DNA of 64,000 nucleotides from Psychrobacillus sp. OK032 (GCF_900111345.1 NZ_FOGY01000004.1:310001-374000), one strand, 5' to 3'; shown: positions 54,376-63,183, counted from the stretch's first letter. The notes: generated by a model not told the origin, from the sequence alone. Translations and numbers: made by a program.

Positions 54376-54405
54376 AAAAAAGAACAGACTAGTTTCAGTC
54401 TGTCC
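54376..54405 (-). terminator. terminator of the rib operon
   Basis: On the minus strand ACAGACT pairs with AGTCTGT around a six-base loop and is followed by TCTTTTTTGTT, 16 bases after the ribH stop. Confidence 0.85.
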
Positions 54406-54420
54406 TGAATTATTTCTTTT

Positions 54421-54888
54421 TTAATCAAACAAACGATTCAAATTCGCCATTTCAATTGCAGATACCGCAGCATCATAGCCTTTATTTCCAGCTTTAGTGC
54501 CAGCGCGTTCAATCGCCTGTTCAATTGTTTCCGTCGTTACAATACCGAACATAACCGGAACGCCTGTTGTTAATCCAACACTCGCGATGCCTTTCGCAGT
54601 TTCATTACAAACATAATCATAGTGAGTAGTAGAACCACGAATAACTGAACCTAAACCGATAATGGCATCATATTTTTTCGTTTCTGCCATTTTTTTCGCG
54701 ATAAAAGGTACTTCAAATGCACCTGGTACCCAAGCGACATCTACATTATCTTCGGCTACTCCGTGACGTTTCAAACCATCCATTGCACCATCCAATAATT
54801 TTCCATTAATAAATTCATTAAATCTACCTACAACTACCCCAATTTTTAAATCTGTTCCGATTAACGTTGCTTCAAATACTTTACCCAT
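54421..54888 (-). CDS. ribH: 6,7-dimethyl-8-ribityllumazine synthase
   Basis: A 155-residue lumazine synthase that condenses 3,4-dihydroxy-2-butanone 4-phosphate with the ribityl-aminouracil. [37 protein letters not shown] and [20 protein letters not shown] are textbook motifs, including the catalytic histidine in TTHYDY. The family builds 60-mer capsids with riboflavin synthase. It is the last gene of the rib operon, 40 bases after ribB, with an AGGAGAG site and a terminator behind it. Confidence 0.96.
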   Translation of the reverse strand: MGKVFEATLIGTDLKIGVVVGRFNEFINGKLLDGAMDGLKRHGVAEDNVDVAWVPGAFEVPFIAKKMAETKKYDAIIGLGSVIRGSTTHYDYVCNETAKGIASVGLTTGVPVMFGIVTTETIEQAIERAGTKAGNKGYDAAVSAIEMANLNRLFD

Positions 54889-54927
54889 TCTTCATCTCTC
54901 CTAAGTTATATTATGTTTTTGTTCTAA

Positions 54928-55554
54928 TCAAACCATCGCTTTGTTTTTTTGTTCCCGTTCATAACGATAATTCACTAATGCCTCTATTGTCACGAATTTC
55001 AAATCATGCGCCTCTGCAATAGTATGTAACTCTGGGACTCTCGCCATAGAACCATCTACACTCATAATTTCGCATATAACTCCTGCGGGTTGAACACCAC
55101 AAAGTTTTGCGAAATCGACTGCTGCTTCGGTGTGACCTGGACGCTCCAGTACTCCGTTATCTTTTGCAATGAGTGGAAACACATGACCGGGACGACGGAA
55201 ATCTGAACTCACCGATTCTTCATTTAACAATTCTAAAATTGTTTCGGAACGCTCAAATGCACTTATTCCAGTATCGGTCGTTTTGTAATCGATACTAACG
55301 GTAAAAGCCGTTTGATGATTATCAGTATTATGCTCTACCATCGGGTTCAAATCTAGACGATCCGCTAACTGGTGGGTTATAGGTGTGCAAATCAGGCCGC
55401 GGCCATGTGTTGCCATAAAGTTTATATTTTCTGGTGTCGCAAAATCTGCCAACACTAGAAAATCTCCTTCATTTTCGCGACTTTCATCATCTACAACGAT
55501 AATGATTTTCCCTTTTTTTAAATCTTCCACTGCTTCTTCAATTGTATGGAACAT
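54928..55554 (-). CDS. ribB: 3,4-dihydroxy-2-butanone 4-phosphate synthase, stand-alone (no GTP cyclohydrolase II domain)
   Basis: A 208-residue enzyme converting ribulose 5-phosphate to 3,4-dihydroxy-2-butanone 4-phosphate and formate. Catalytic acidic loop [20 protein letters not shown], then [11 protein letters not shown] and [20 protein letters not shown] are intact. Bacilli normally have a bifunctional RibBA of about 400 residues; here the protein stops directly after the DHBP domain ([14 protein letters not shown]), so GTP cyclohydrolase II activity is absent. ATG at 55554 has GGCGGTG upstream, inside the end of ribE. It is either a stand-alone gene or an old truncation. Confidence 0.92.
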   Translation of the reverse strand: MFHTIEEAVEDLKKGKIIIVVDDESRENEGDFLVLADFATPENINFMATHGRGLICTPITHQLADRLDLNPMVEHNTDNHQTAFTVSIDYKTTDTGISAFERSETILELLNEESVSSDFRRPGHVFPLIAKDNGVLERPGHTEAAVDFAKLCGVQPAGVICEIMSVDGSMARVPELHTIAEAHDLKFVTIEALVNYRYEREQKNKAMV

Positions 55555-55573
55555 ATCCAAAACACCGCCTTTT

Positions 55574-56212
55574 TTAAAATCCATTTTGTCTTAAAAAGTC
55601 CATCGTAAGAGTTGAACTTTGATTCTTTTGCTCTAAATGATTGATCACATATTTGCCAAGTAAATCATTTTCAATATTGACTACATCCTGCTCTCTTTTT
55701 ATGCCTAAAATTGTTTCACTAAATGTAAGTGGAATAAGCGAAACTGTTAGCTGCTTTGGCTTTACATCGAAAATGGTTAAGCTAATGCCATCGATTGCAA
55801 CCGAACCTTTTAGCATGCAGTATTTACTCAATTCTTCACTAATACCAATATCCACATATACCGCGTTTTCTACTTTTCTTTTTCGTAAAATAACGCCCGT
55901 TCCGTCCACATGCCCCGAAACAAAGTGACCGCCAAATCGACCGTTTGCAGGCATGGCCCGCTCCAGATTAACAACATGTCCCATTTGTAAAGAACGGATG
56001 CTTGTAGACTTCACTGTTTCTGGCATGACATCTACAGTAAAAAGATTATCCGAAAAGGAGATGACCGTTAAACATACACCGTTTACCGCGATACTATCAC
56101 CTAAGTGAATATCTTCAACAATCTTTTTAGATTCTAATGTTAGCTGCATACTATTCCGACCGTTTTTTATCGACTTTACTTCACCCAAGTCTTCCACAAT
56201 TCCCGTGAACAT
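55574..56212 (-). CDS. ribE: riboflavin synthase, alpha subunit
   Basis: A 212-residue riboflavin synthase, dismutating two lumazine molecules into riboflavin and the pyrimidine precursor. It begins [15 protein letters not shown] and has the two tandem lumazine-binding barrels ([16 protein letters not shown] in the first, [15 protein letters not shown] in the second) plus [16 protein letters not shown] between them. It is the first gene behind the two FMN riboswitches, with a GAGGTGTT site. The usual first gene of the Bacillus operon, ribD, is missing before it. Confidence 0.95.
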   Translation of the reverse strand: MFTGIVEDLGEVKSIKNGRNSMQLTLESKKIVEDIHLGDSIAVNGVCLTVISFSDNLFTVDVMPETVKSTSIRSLQMGHVVNLERAMPANGRFGGHFVSGHVDGTGVILRKRKVENAVYVDIGISEELSKYCMLKGSVAIDGISLTIFDVKPKQLTVSLIPLTFSETILGIKREQDVVNIENDLLGKYVINHLEQKNQSSTLTMDFLRQNGF

Positions 56213-56247
56213 TCACAACACCTCTTTTCTCTTAAGAAATTTGTACA

Positions 56248-56283
56248 TAAATAAAACCCCATAGATTGGCTCTAAGGGGTTAG
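56248..56283 (-). terminator. terminator of FMN riboswitch unit B
   Basis: On the minus strand ACCCCTTAGA-GCCAA-TCTATGGGGT (one mismatch) is followed by TTTATTTA. It is the expression platform of the riboswitch nearer to ribE. Confidence 0.85.
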
Positions 56284-56368
56284 TTAGGGAAATTATGTTT
56301 TACGCATCGACAAATAAACCTTTTAGAGGTTTGTTTTACCCCATAAGGAAATAAGTTTACTCGTACAT

Positions 56369-56490
56369 CCTTCTCCCATCCAGACTATACTGTCGGCTTT
56401 GGAGTTGCACCAAATCCTGCCTTAAAAAGGCTCACGGGCTTAGAATTACTTCATCACCGTCGATTGGGAATTTCACCCGACCCCGAAGGA
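56369..56490 (-). promoter_or_regulatory. FMN riboswitch (RFN element), proximal copy B
   Basis: A complete RFN aptamer on the minus strand: TCCTTCGGGGTCGGGTGAAA at the 5' side, TCCCAATCGACGGTGAT, AGCCCGTGAGCC, GGATTTGGTGCAACTCCAAA, GCCGACAGTATAGTCTGGAT and the closing GGGAGAAGG. All conserved segments are intact. FMN binding should favour the terminator at 56248-56283 and stop transcription before ribE. Confidence 0.95.
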
Positions 56491-56524
56491 ATACACTTGT
56501 ATGAAATTTTTTCGGTTTTATTGT

Positions 56525-56562
56525 AAAAATAAAACCCCATAGACATATCTCTACGGGGGTGT
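56525..56562 (-). terminator. terminator of FMN riboswitch unit A
   Basis: On the minus strand CCCCCGTAGA-GATATG-TCTATGGGG, with one G-U, runs into TTTTATTTTT. It ends the first riboswitch unit, 35 bases before the second aptamer begins. Confidence 0.85.
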
Positions 56563-56645
56563 TTAGGAATTTTATGTTGCAAGCATCACTAAATAAACCT
56601 TTAGAAGTGTGTTCACTCCATAAGGAAATAAGCTTACTTGCACAT

Positions 56646-56768
56646 CCTTCTCCCATCCAGACTATACTGTCGGCTTTGGAGTTGCACCAAATCCTGCCTT
56701 AAAAAGGCTCACGGGCTTAGCAGTTTCTGCATCACCGTCGATTGGGAATTTCACCCGACCCCGAAGGA
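56646..56768 (-). promoter_or_regulatory. FMN riboswitch (RFN element), distal copy A
   Basis: A second complete RFN aptamer, almost identical to copy B except for the variable stem (AGTTTCTGC loop side in place of AATTACTTC on the plus strand). A TATACT -10 element at 56788-56793 lies just upstream. With its own terminator, it forms a full regulatory unit in front of the second one. Confidence 0.95.
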
Positions 56769-56853
56769 CTATTCATCTATAAAAGATAGTATAACACTTG
56801 GAGAATAAAAATTCATCTACAATAACTTAAAATATATTGCATAATGACAATTT

Positions 56854-57597
56854 TCAGAAACGTAGCTTTAGTTTTGCCATGTAAGACATGGCTTCATTTA
56901 AGTTAACGTTCTCATGATACTCCCAAGTCTTGTAGTCCATTGCACCACCTGGCTTAATATCCACAAGTGTGAGTCCAGAATCCTCTAATAATAACCTCAA
57001 GTCTTGTGGGGAGTAACAGCGTAAAGATTGTGTCACAGCTTCATCTCCATCAAACCATGTATCCAGCATTCGGCACTGCATAAAATCAAAATCATATTTT
57101 CTATGCTTGTTACCGACACGCATCTGTTGACCTGCAACACTTGCCCAATACCAAGGTGTATAAATATCTATTAATATACAACCATCTAACTTCAACCAAC
57201 CGCTCATTCGTTTTAATAACTTTCGCTGATCTTGATCATTACCAATACCAAATCCATCTATATAGCAAATAACATCAAAGGTTTTTTGAAGCTCCACCTC
57301 ATAGAAGTCCCCTTCAATGATTTCAAGCTCACCAATAATATTATGTTCACTTTTCAACTTTTTCATATAGTCGATTCGGGATGGCACTAACTCAACTGCA
57401 CTAACAGCATATCCTTTTTTAGCAGCCGTTATTGCAAATTCCCCGCCTCCAGCGCCTAACTCTAAAATAGAACGGAAAGGTTTAGAAGCCAAAGTCTCTA
57501 TTTTTGTCAATATTTCCTCATGCTCTTCGTTTGGTCCTGTTAAGCCTTCTTTATATAATTGAAATTGTTTATCGTAAAAATTCTTTACCCATTCCAT
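56854..57597 (-). CDS. class I SAM-dependent methyltransferase
   Basis: A 247-residue methyltransferase. The SAM-binding motif I is ILELGAGGGEFAITAAKKGY (about residues 43-62), motif II is AVELVPSRIDYMKKL, and the post-motif ICYIDGFGIGNDQDQRKLL follows. Substrate unknown; the C-terminal YSPQDLRLLLEDSGLTLVDI is common in small-molecule methyltransferases. ATG at 57597 is ten bases after AAGGAG; the GTG three codons earlier is too close. It is a single gene, upstream of and separate from the rib leader. Confidence 0.88.
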   Translation of the reverse strand: MEWVKNFYDKQFQLYKEGLTGPNEEHEEILTKIETLASKPFRSILELGAGGGEFAITAAKKGYAVSAVELVPSRIDYMKKLKSEHNIIGELEIIEGDFYEVELQKTFDVICYIDGFGIGNDQDQRKLLKRMSGWLKLDGCILIDIYTPWYWASVAGQQMRVGNKHRKYDFDFMQCRMLDTWFDGDEAVTQSLRCYSPQDLRLLLEDSGLTLVDIKPGGAMDYKTWEYHENVNLNEAMSYMAKLKLRF

Positions 57598-57721
57598 ACT
57601 GAACACACTCCTTATCCAACAGTTATATCATTCAATAAGGTTGTTCTATATGGATCAATTGTAAAGCAACATATATTGCCCTCCAATAACTTGTAGTTTA
57701 ATACATTATGACACAGATTAT

Positions 57722-59143
57722 TCAGAAATCTACACTAGTTAATAAAATATTCAATCCTTCTTTTAACTCTTCCAAAGTGGCGTATGCATAGGAAAGTCTT
57801 ATATGGTGCAAATCATTTGGATCGTATATATAACCAGGGTTGATGAGAACACTTTGCTTTATGAGCTTCAAGAACAGCGCTTTATTAACAACTGGATCGT
57901 TGAATCGAAGCCAAATATAAAAGCCACCCTTCGATTTTTCCCACGTAGCAATCTGGTCAAAATCTTTTTCAAGAATAGTCTCTACGAACAAAGTACGCTC
58001 TTTTAATTGCTGGCGCAGGCTTGCAACATGCTTCTCATATAAACCAGTAGATAGCCAGTGGGCAACAATTTCTTGAGAGAAGGCACTCGATCCATAATCC
58101 GTTTGCATCTTAATATCCGCCAAGCGATTTATAACGGGTTCAGGGGCTACAACCCAGCCGATTCTGAGTCCAGGACTTAATGTTTTCGAAACACTTCCTA
58201 TGTACATTACTTGTCCTGCTTGATCCATCGATTTCATGGCGGGTAACGATTCAGCAAACAATAATTCAGCATACACGTCGTCTTCTACAATCGGTATTTG
58301 TAATTCTGCACATATTCTCAATAATTCTTTGCGTTCCTCAATAGTTAAATTATTCCCTGTGGGATTATGCAAGGTTGGCATGCTATAAAAAAGTGACTGT
58401 CTTTTCCCTCTTGTAGCTTTTAAAGTTTCGGCTAAGTGTTCATTCCGCTCGATGGACAGCATATGCATACCTGCAGATTGAAATGGATGAACCGAATTTA
58501 AATAAGATGGATGCTCCTGAAAGACTATTGACTGCGGTTCCAGTAGACCAACAGATATCAGTTGCAACGCTTGCAGTGCTCCAGAAACGATTAAAATACT
58601 CTCCGGCGATGTATGTATTCCCCGCTTCTGCAAATAATCGCTTAAAACTACCCGTAGCTTTTTACTTCCTTTCGGTTCCGAGTAACCGATGTCTCGAGCA
58701 TGTAAGGAAATAGATTGAAGGGATTGTTCTAAAAGATTAGTTGGTAATAAATCCGGGGAAAGTTCCCCCGTACCAAGCCGAATCATAGAGGAAACCTGTT
58801 CGTATTCATTAATGAGCTGGATTGTATGATAATTTGGTTTATGGATACTTGCTTCTATGTGCTTATGCCAATTTGGTTGCGATTTGTTCAGTAGAACATT
58901 CCATGAGTTATTGGATACAAAGGTGCCAGCCCCTCTTTTCGTTTCAAGCAAACCATCCGCCTTTAATTCATCTAGAACTTCGATAATTGTACTTCGGTTC
59001 ACACCTAACAGCTCAGCTAATTTGCGCTGTGGTGGTAGTTTTGTACCAACTGGCCATTCTCCTTGCTCTATACGTGTCGTAAACCAATCGACTATTTGGA
59101 TATGGAGTGACAAATGCGAGTGACGATCTGGTTTCCAATTCAA
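57722..59143 (-). CDS. MocR/GntR-type PLP-dependent transcriptional regulator
   Basis: A 473-residue protein joining an N-terminal GntR winged helix (about 1-75: GTKLPPQRKLAELLGVNRST) to an aminotransferase-like domain. SMPTLHNPTGNNLTIEER and the PLP lysine in YIGSVSKTLSPGLRIGWV are visible. MocR proteins sense PLP or amino acids and control the divergent neighbour, here a LysE-type exporter. TTG at 59143 is chosen because AAGGAG lies seven bases upstream and MNWKP is the common start; the frame is open to 59179. A shared operator-like inverted repeat follows. Confidence 0.9.
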   Translation of the reverse strand: MNWKPDRHSHLSLHIQIVDWFTTRIEQGEWPVGTKLPPQRKLAELLGVNRSTIIEVLDELKADGLLETKRGAGTFVSNNSWNVLLNKSQPNWHKHIEASIHKPNYHTIQLINEYEQVSSMIRLGTGELSPDLLPTNLLEQSLQSISLHARDIGYSEPKGSKKLRVVLSDYLQKRGIHTSPESILIVSGALQALQLISVGLLEPQSIVFQEHPSYLNSVHPFQSAGMHMLSIERNEHLAETLKATRGKRQSLFYSMPTLHNPTGNNLTIEERKELLRICAELQIPIVEDDVYAELLFAESLPAMKSMDQAGQVMYIGSVSKTLSPGLRIGWVVAPEPVINRLADIKMQTDYGSSAFSQEIVAHWLSTGLYEKHVASLRQQLKERTLFVETILEKDFDQIATWEKSKGGFYIWLRFNDPVVNKALFLKLIKQSVLINPGYIYDPNDLHHIRLSYAYATLEELKEGLNILLTSVDF

Positions 59144-59159
59144 AGTATCTCTCCTTAAA

Positions 59160-59183
59160 TTGGTTGGTTCATAAACCATCCAA
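59160..59183. promoter_or_regulatory. operator-like inverted repeat between MocR and LysE genes
   Basis: TTGGTTGGTT-CATA-AACCATCCAA (one mismatch) followed by a further CAATTGGTTG half-site, 17 bases from the MocR start and 60 from the LysE start. It is a plausible MocR dimer site controlling both genes. Confidence 0.55.
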
Positions 59184-59243
59184 TTGGTTGTTTTCTTTTA
59201 GTTGTAACATAGTTAAAGTAGGATGAGAAGGGAGTTTTTGAAA

Positions 59244-59846
59244 TTGGAAGCAATCATACATGGTATTTTATTAGCATTTGGACTTATTTTGCCTTTAGGG
59301 GTACAAAACGTTTTTATTTTTTCGCAAGGAGCCACACAACCAAACTTGTTAAAAGCATTGCCTGCTACAATTACAGCTGCTATTTGTGATACTTTACTAA
59401 TTGTACTTGCGGTATTTGGTTTGTCCGTCATCGTCTTGCAATTTGAGGGTTTGCGACTAGCACTGATGATAGTTGGAATTGTATTTCTTTTATATATGGG
59501 GTATTCGATTTGGAAATCAAAACCTGCTAGCCTAGAAACGGGGAAAAGTTTAAAAGTAAGGAAGCAAATTGTCTTTGCGATGTCCGTTTCCCTATTAAAT
59601 CCACATGCTATTTTAGACACGGTAGGCGTTATTGGGACTAGTGCACTAAAGTACGTTGGGACAGAGCAATTATTATTTACGGTAGCTTGTATCGTTGTAT
59701 CTTGGTGTTGGTTTTTCGGACTGACATTTGCGGGAGCAACAATGAAAAAGCTCGATGGAACTGGTAAGCTGATGACTATTTTCAATAAATGTTCCGCTGT
59801 TTTTATATGGTGTACTGCAGTTTATCTTCTTGTAGGTTTGCGTTAA
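59244..59846 (+). CDS. LysE/ArgO family amino acid exporter
   Basis: A 200-residue membrane protein with six hydrophobic segments. GLILPLGVQNVFIFSQGA is the LysE signature near the N-terminus, and SVSLLNPHAILDTVGVIG is the second conserved loop. It should export a basic or other amino acid. TTG at 59244 is nine bases after AAGGGAG and gives the usual MEAIIHGIL start; an in-frame ATG at 59223 is upstream of that site. It is divergent from the MocR regulator. Confidence 0.88.
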   Translation: MEAIIHGILLAFGLILPLGVQNVFIFSQGATQPNLLKALPATITAAICDTLLIVLAVFGLSVIVLQFEGLRLALMIVGIVFLLYMGYSIWKSKPASLETGKSLKVRKQIVFAMSVSLLNPHAILDTVGVIGTSALKYVGTEQLLFTVACIVVSWCWFFGLTFAGATMKKLDGTGKLMTIFNKCSAVFIWCTAVYLLVGLR

Positions 59847-59893
59847 TTTGTGAATTGCTCTATTCTACAGTTGATATAATCCCTATATAGATT

Positions 59894-60010
59894 ATCTTGC
59901 GGTTTTCAAGTGTGATTTTGCGATTCAGGGTCTCTATCTTGCGATTCTCAAATTAGATTTTGCGATTTGGAGAAGCTATCTTGCGGTTCGGATCACTATC
60001 TTGCGAATTC
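59894..60010. repeat. six-copy ATYTTGCGATTC array with 20/22-bp alternating period
   Basis: Copies start at 59894, 59914, 59936, 59956, 59978 and 59998, so the spacings are 20, 22, 20, 22, 20 bases. The core is ATCTTGCGRTT or ATTTTGCGATT with a more variable 8-10-base spacer. A degenerate seventh copy (GATGCTGCGAG) is near 60017. The phase is about two helical turns. It lies in non-coding DNA after the LysE gene. Confidence 0.75.
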
Positions 60011-60054
60011 GCCTAAGATGCTGCGAGTAACAGATAATATATTGCGCATAACTC

Positions 60055-60098
60055 AAAAGACGTTCCAAAACTAACTTCATCTTTTGGGACGTCTTTCT
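60055..60098. terminator. terminator between the LysE gene and the GH-E remnant
   Basis: AAAGACGT-T-CCAAAA pairs with TTTTGG-G-ACGTCTTT around a ten-base loop and is followed by CTATT. Its symmetric A and T tracts suit use from both strands. Confidence 0.85.
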
Positions 60099-60104
60099 AT
60101 TAAA

Positions 60105-60290
60105 ATGGAAACTATCACCGTTCTTTCCAAAGCACAGGTTTCTAAATTCATAACCTGGTTTGTGTCCCAGATTCCAAGAGCCACTTTTATTCATAATTGT
60201 ATCTGTAAGCAAGTCTTTGAATTTACCATCCGTATCTTTAGTCTTTTTCGAGACTTTATCACTAACCCCTTTTCTAAAACAGCTGCTTAG
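60105..60290 (-). pseudogene. remnant of a GH-E family nuclease toxin
   Basis: Reading leftward from a stop at about 60290, AVLEKGVSDKVSKKTKDTDG and then MNKSGSWNLGHKPGYEF match the start of the GH-E nuclease domain (the Gly-His and Glu signature) found at the C-terminus of polymorphic toxins. After GYEF the sequence no longer follows the family. The N-terminal delivery domains and the rest of the nuclease are absent. No immunity gene is seen nearby. Confidence 0.55.
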
Positions 60291-60308
60291 TAGCAGTAGT
60301 CCCTACTT

Positions 60309-61208
60309 TCAAGTTATTAAATAATCATCCATTTTTTCTTTCTTATATGCTAATGGTGTCATATGCATCGACTTTCGGAATTTATCGATGAAATAGCTTG
60401 TACTATTGAACCCTACTTGATAGGCAACTTCTGTCACATTGGATTCTGCTTGTTGCAGTAGTATTAAACTTTTTTGAATTCGATATTCCATTACATAACT
60501 CAAAGGGGTTGTCTTTAATATTCGTTTGAAATATCGACAGCATTCAGAACGACTTAATTGACCAGCTCTTGCGATATCATCTAACATGGTTTTCTCCGCA
60601 TAATGTAAGTGTATCCAGTTCAACATTTTTTTCATTCGTTGACTCTTTAACATTTCCGCCTGATCGTATTCCAATATAAATCCATTCATGATTAAGCTTT
60701 GCCACATGAACGTTAACTGTCCAGTAATTTCAATTTCATAGTATGATAACTTTTGTTGAATACACTCGTTAATTTTTATACAAGCATTTAAAATATTTCT
60801 TCCCCATAACTCTTTTGCATCTATATATAAGTAAGGTATATTAGTAGCTTGAATATAGGGATATACATATGTAGCCCAGAGTTCTTGTGGTAAAAGAAAA
60901 TGAGGATTTACATTTAAGCAAATATAAATACATCCCGATTGGTTCTTTTCCTCTACCATATGTAGACAACCACTATTTATAAATAATCCATCGCCTTCTC
61001 GGACTAGCAGCTTTTCTTCATTTATTTGAAAGATTGCTTCCCCTTTTACTATCAAAACAAATTGAATTTCATCATGCCAATGAAGTGGTATATGCCCTTG
61101 AATATTTTGAGCAATAGTTGTTTCATAACATGCAATCGGTAACACAACTGTATGATGATTTGTAAGTTCTTTTAAGCTTTCATCTACTTTGAAATTTTTG
61201 ATTTGCAT
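60309..61208 (-). CDS. AraC-family regulator with N-terminal cupin
   Basis: A 299-residue regulator. The N-terminal cupin sensor (about 20-100; GHIPLHWHDEIQFVLIVKGE) precedes the two-helix-turn-helix AraC domain (about 195-290; MLDDIARAGQLSRSECCRYF and NVTEVAYQVGFNSTSYFIDK). It starts with ATG after GAGGTGATACG. It is divergent from the EamA transporter with a 106-base gap, so it probably controls that gene in response to a small molecule. Confidence 0.92.
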   Translation of the reverse strand: MQIKNFKVDESLKELTNHHTVVLPIACYETTIAQNIQGHIPLHWHDEIQFVLIVKGEAIFQINEEKLLVREGDGLFINSGCLHMVEEKNQSGCIYICLNVNPHFLLPQELWATYVYPYIQATNIPYLYIDAKELWGRNILNACIKINECIQQKLSYYEIEITGQLTFMWQSLIMNGFILEYDQAEMLKSQRMKKMLNWIHLHYAEKTMLDDIARAGQLSRSECCRYFKRILKTTPLSYVMEYRIQKSLILLQQAESNVTEVAYQVGFNSTSYFIDKFRKSMHMTPLAYKKEKMDDYLIT

Positions 61209-61314
61209 CGTATCACCTCAATATATTTATATTTTTTTATTCAATTTAAGTATTATGAAGACAGCTTTTCATATACAATCATACTATTATTATATTTAAG
61301 AAGGTGATTAAATA

Positions 61315-62220
61315 TTGAATAAACCTACTAGAAAAATTGGATTAATTCTTGTGATCACGGGTGCTATGTTTTGGGGAGTTGGTGGAACTGTTGCACAAAA
61401 GCTCTTTCAACAATTCGCTATTGATGTAAATTGGCTCGTAACGACACGATTATTAATAGCTGGTTGTTTACTTTTATTCGTTCAATTTTTTGCAAAAGAT
61501 CGTTCTCAAATATTAGGTGTCTGGAAAGATAGAAGTACAGCTGTTAAACTCATTATTTTCGGTTTACTCGGTATGCTTGCTGTTCAATATACTTATATGG
61601 CATCCATAAAGCATGGGAATGCTGCTGTAGCAACACTATTACAATATTTAGCCCCAGTCATGATTATTATTTACTTAATTTTACGAAGACAAGCTGTTTT
61701 AACCAGACAAGATTTGATAACTGTTTCGCTTGCATTAGTTGGTTGTTTTTTTCTATTAACTAATGGCTCTCCCTCCCAACTGTCAGTGCCAGCTCCAGCA
61801 ATCGTTTGGGGTATTTTATCTGGGCTAGCTTTAGCATTCTATACTTTATATGCCGTTCCTTTACTAAAACAATATGATTCCCTTGTCATCGTTGGCTGGG
61901 CAATGATTATAGGTGGTGTTGCATTAAGTTTTGTCCATCCGCCCTGGCAATTTGACTTTACTACTTTAACGACAGAAGCATATTTCTACTTAGTATTCGT
62001 CATAATTTTCGGCACAATGATTGCCTTTTGGTTTTATATAGAAAGTTTACAAAGTCTCTCCCCTAAAGAAACTAGCCTTTTAGGTAGCTTAGAGCCACTA
62101 GCTGCTGTTTTAACAACGGTCATTTGGTTAAAAGAACCTTTTGGAATATTCCAATGGGTGGGCACAGCCTGCATCATTGGGATGATCTTATTATTAGCAA
62201 TGAACAGAAAATCGTACTAG
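61315..62220 (+). CDS. EamA/DMT-family transporter
   Basis: A 301-residue membrane protein with ten hydrophobic helices arranged as two EamA repeats (first: [20 protein letters not shown]; second: [20 protein letters not shown]; ending [20 protein letters not shown]). DMT exporters move amino acids, metabolites or drugs out of the cell. The start is TTG, with AAGGTG at normal distance. It is divergent from the AraC regulator and followed by a terminator shared with the cold-shock gene. Confidence 0.92.
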   Translation: MNKPTRKIGLILVITGAMFWGVGGTVAQKLFQQFAIDVNWLVTTRLLIAGCLLLFVQFFAKDRSQILGVWKDRSTAVKLIIFGLLGMLAVQYTYMASIKHGNAAVATLLQYLAPVMIIIYLILRRQAVLTRQDLITVSLALVGCFFLLTNGSPSQLSVPAPAIVWGILSGLALAFYTLYAVPLLKQYDSLVIVGWAMIIGGVALSFVHPPWQFDFTTLTTEAYFYLVFVIIFGTMIAFWFYIESLQSLSPKETSLLGSLEPLAAVLTTVIWLKEPFGIFQWVGTACIIGMILLLAMNRKSY

Positions 62221-62234
62221 TGACCGAGACAAAG

Positions 62235-62293
62235 CCACTATCATAGACGTAAAAAAAAGACGCAAAAGAGACACCCATAAATGAGTGTCTCCA
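62235..62293 (-). terminator. terminator of the cold-shock gene
   Basis: On the minus strand GAGACACTCAT pairs with ATGGGTGTCTC (one mismatch) around two bases and is followed by TTTTGCGTCTTTTTTTT. It lies 37 bases after the csp stop and is convergent with the EamA gene. Confidence 0.85.
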
Positions 62294-62327
62294 ATTTACG
62301 CCTTAGCATTAACCTAATTCCGAAGAA

Positions 62328-62528
62328 TTAAAGTTTTGTAATGTTAACTGCTTGTGGTCCACGTTGACCATCTTCAACTTCAAATTCCACTTTTTGACCT
62401 TCGTCAAGTGATTTGAAACCTTCGCCTTGGATAGCTGAGAAGTGAGCGAATACGTCGCTTCCGCCTTCCATTTCGATAAAACCGAAACCTTTTTCTGCGT
62501 TAAACCATTTTACTGTACCTTGTTTCAT
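62328..62528 (-). CDS. cold-shock protein (CspB/CspD-like)
   Basis: A 66-residue single cold-shock domain. RNA-binding motifs RNP1 (KGFGFIEM) and RNP2 (VFAHFSAI) are exact, with the usual [17 protein letters not shown] start and [11 protein letters not shown] end. It acts as an RNA chaperone that melts mRNA structure. The ATG follows GGAGG. The 5' leader appears long and AT-rich, as is common for csp mRNAs, but no start of transcription can be fixed. Confidence 0.95.
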   Translation of the reverse strand: MKQGTVKWFNAEKGFGFIEMEGGSDVFAHFSAIQGEGFKSLDEGQKVEFEVEDGQRGPQAVNITKL

Positions 62529-62825
62529 TTAAGAAAACCTCCAAAAAATATAGTGAATAATATAAATTCTTCAACAGATATAAAAAAAGTTCACATATTA
62601 AAAAAGCACCTCACAAACTCGATTACTTTTTATAATATGCGAACTTATAATTTTTCTAGTAAAGTAATTTGATTATTAACCTTATTATATATCAGTTCCA
62701 TACGTTTGTCCAGCAATATTTTGCTCTCTCCCTTATTAATTATCCCAAAAGTTCTATATCTAGATGTTCATCATAAAATAAATAGATTCTAACTTTTAGA
62801 AATTAAATATAAAGGGGATAGAAAG
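62529..62825. other. AT-rich divergent region between csp and a small gene
   Basis: These are about 300 bases of leader and promoter sequence for the leftward csp gene and the rightward 62826 gene. No further gene or strong hairpin is visible. Confidence 0.4.
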
Positions 62826-63050
62826 ATGTTTGCTGTTCATTTTTATGAAAATAAAACCAAAATATTAAATCAAGCGTTAAGAAGTATTCCATCTGTCGAT
62901 GAGGATATAAAAATTAAAGGCAGAAAAGGAAAAGTTATTAGCGTTCTGCAGATTGAAGAAAACGTATTTCATGTATATATAGAATTTGAAAAAATAGTGG
63001 ATAAAAGTAAAACTGCCACAAAAGATCTTGGGAAGAAGAAAAGAAGATAA
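62826..63050 (+). CDS. hypothetical small basic protein
   Basis: A 74-residue protein beginning MFAVHFYENKTKILNQALRS with a KIKGRKGKVISVLQIEE centre and a lysine-rich tail (TKDLGKKKRR). The centre looks like a short KOW/SH3-like strand pattern and the tail is nucleic-acid-binding in character, but no family is recognised. It has a convincing AAAGGGG site. It is monocistronic, with a terminator about 135 bases on. Confidence 0.6.
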   Translation: MFAVHFYENKTKILNQALRSIPSVDEDIKIKGRKGKVISVLQIEENVFHVYIEFEKIVDKSKTATKDLGKKKRR

Positions 63051-63183
63051 TTCTTATCCAAAATAGATAGTTTAGACATGTACAAAAGACATACCAACAC
63101 CCATAGTAATAACACTTACTCTAAATACAACGTAAACGAAGAATTCTCTGAGGAATTTGGTACGAACACAATAAACGTATACA

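Noticed and set aside
56432-56656. 74-residue frame over the rib leader
   Set aside because: It lies across the riboswitch and terminator structures and has no family resemblance; the RNA explains the conservation.
59894-60010. CRISPR array
   Set aside because: Repeat cores are only about 12 bases, spacers 8-10 bases, and no cas genes are present.
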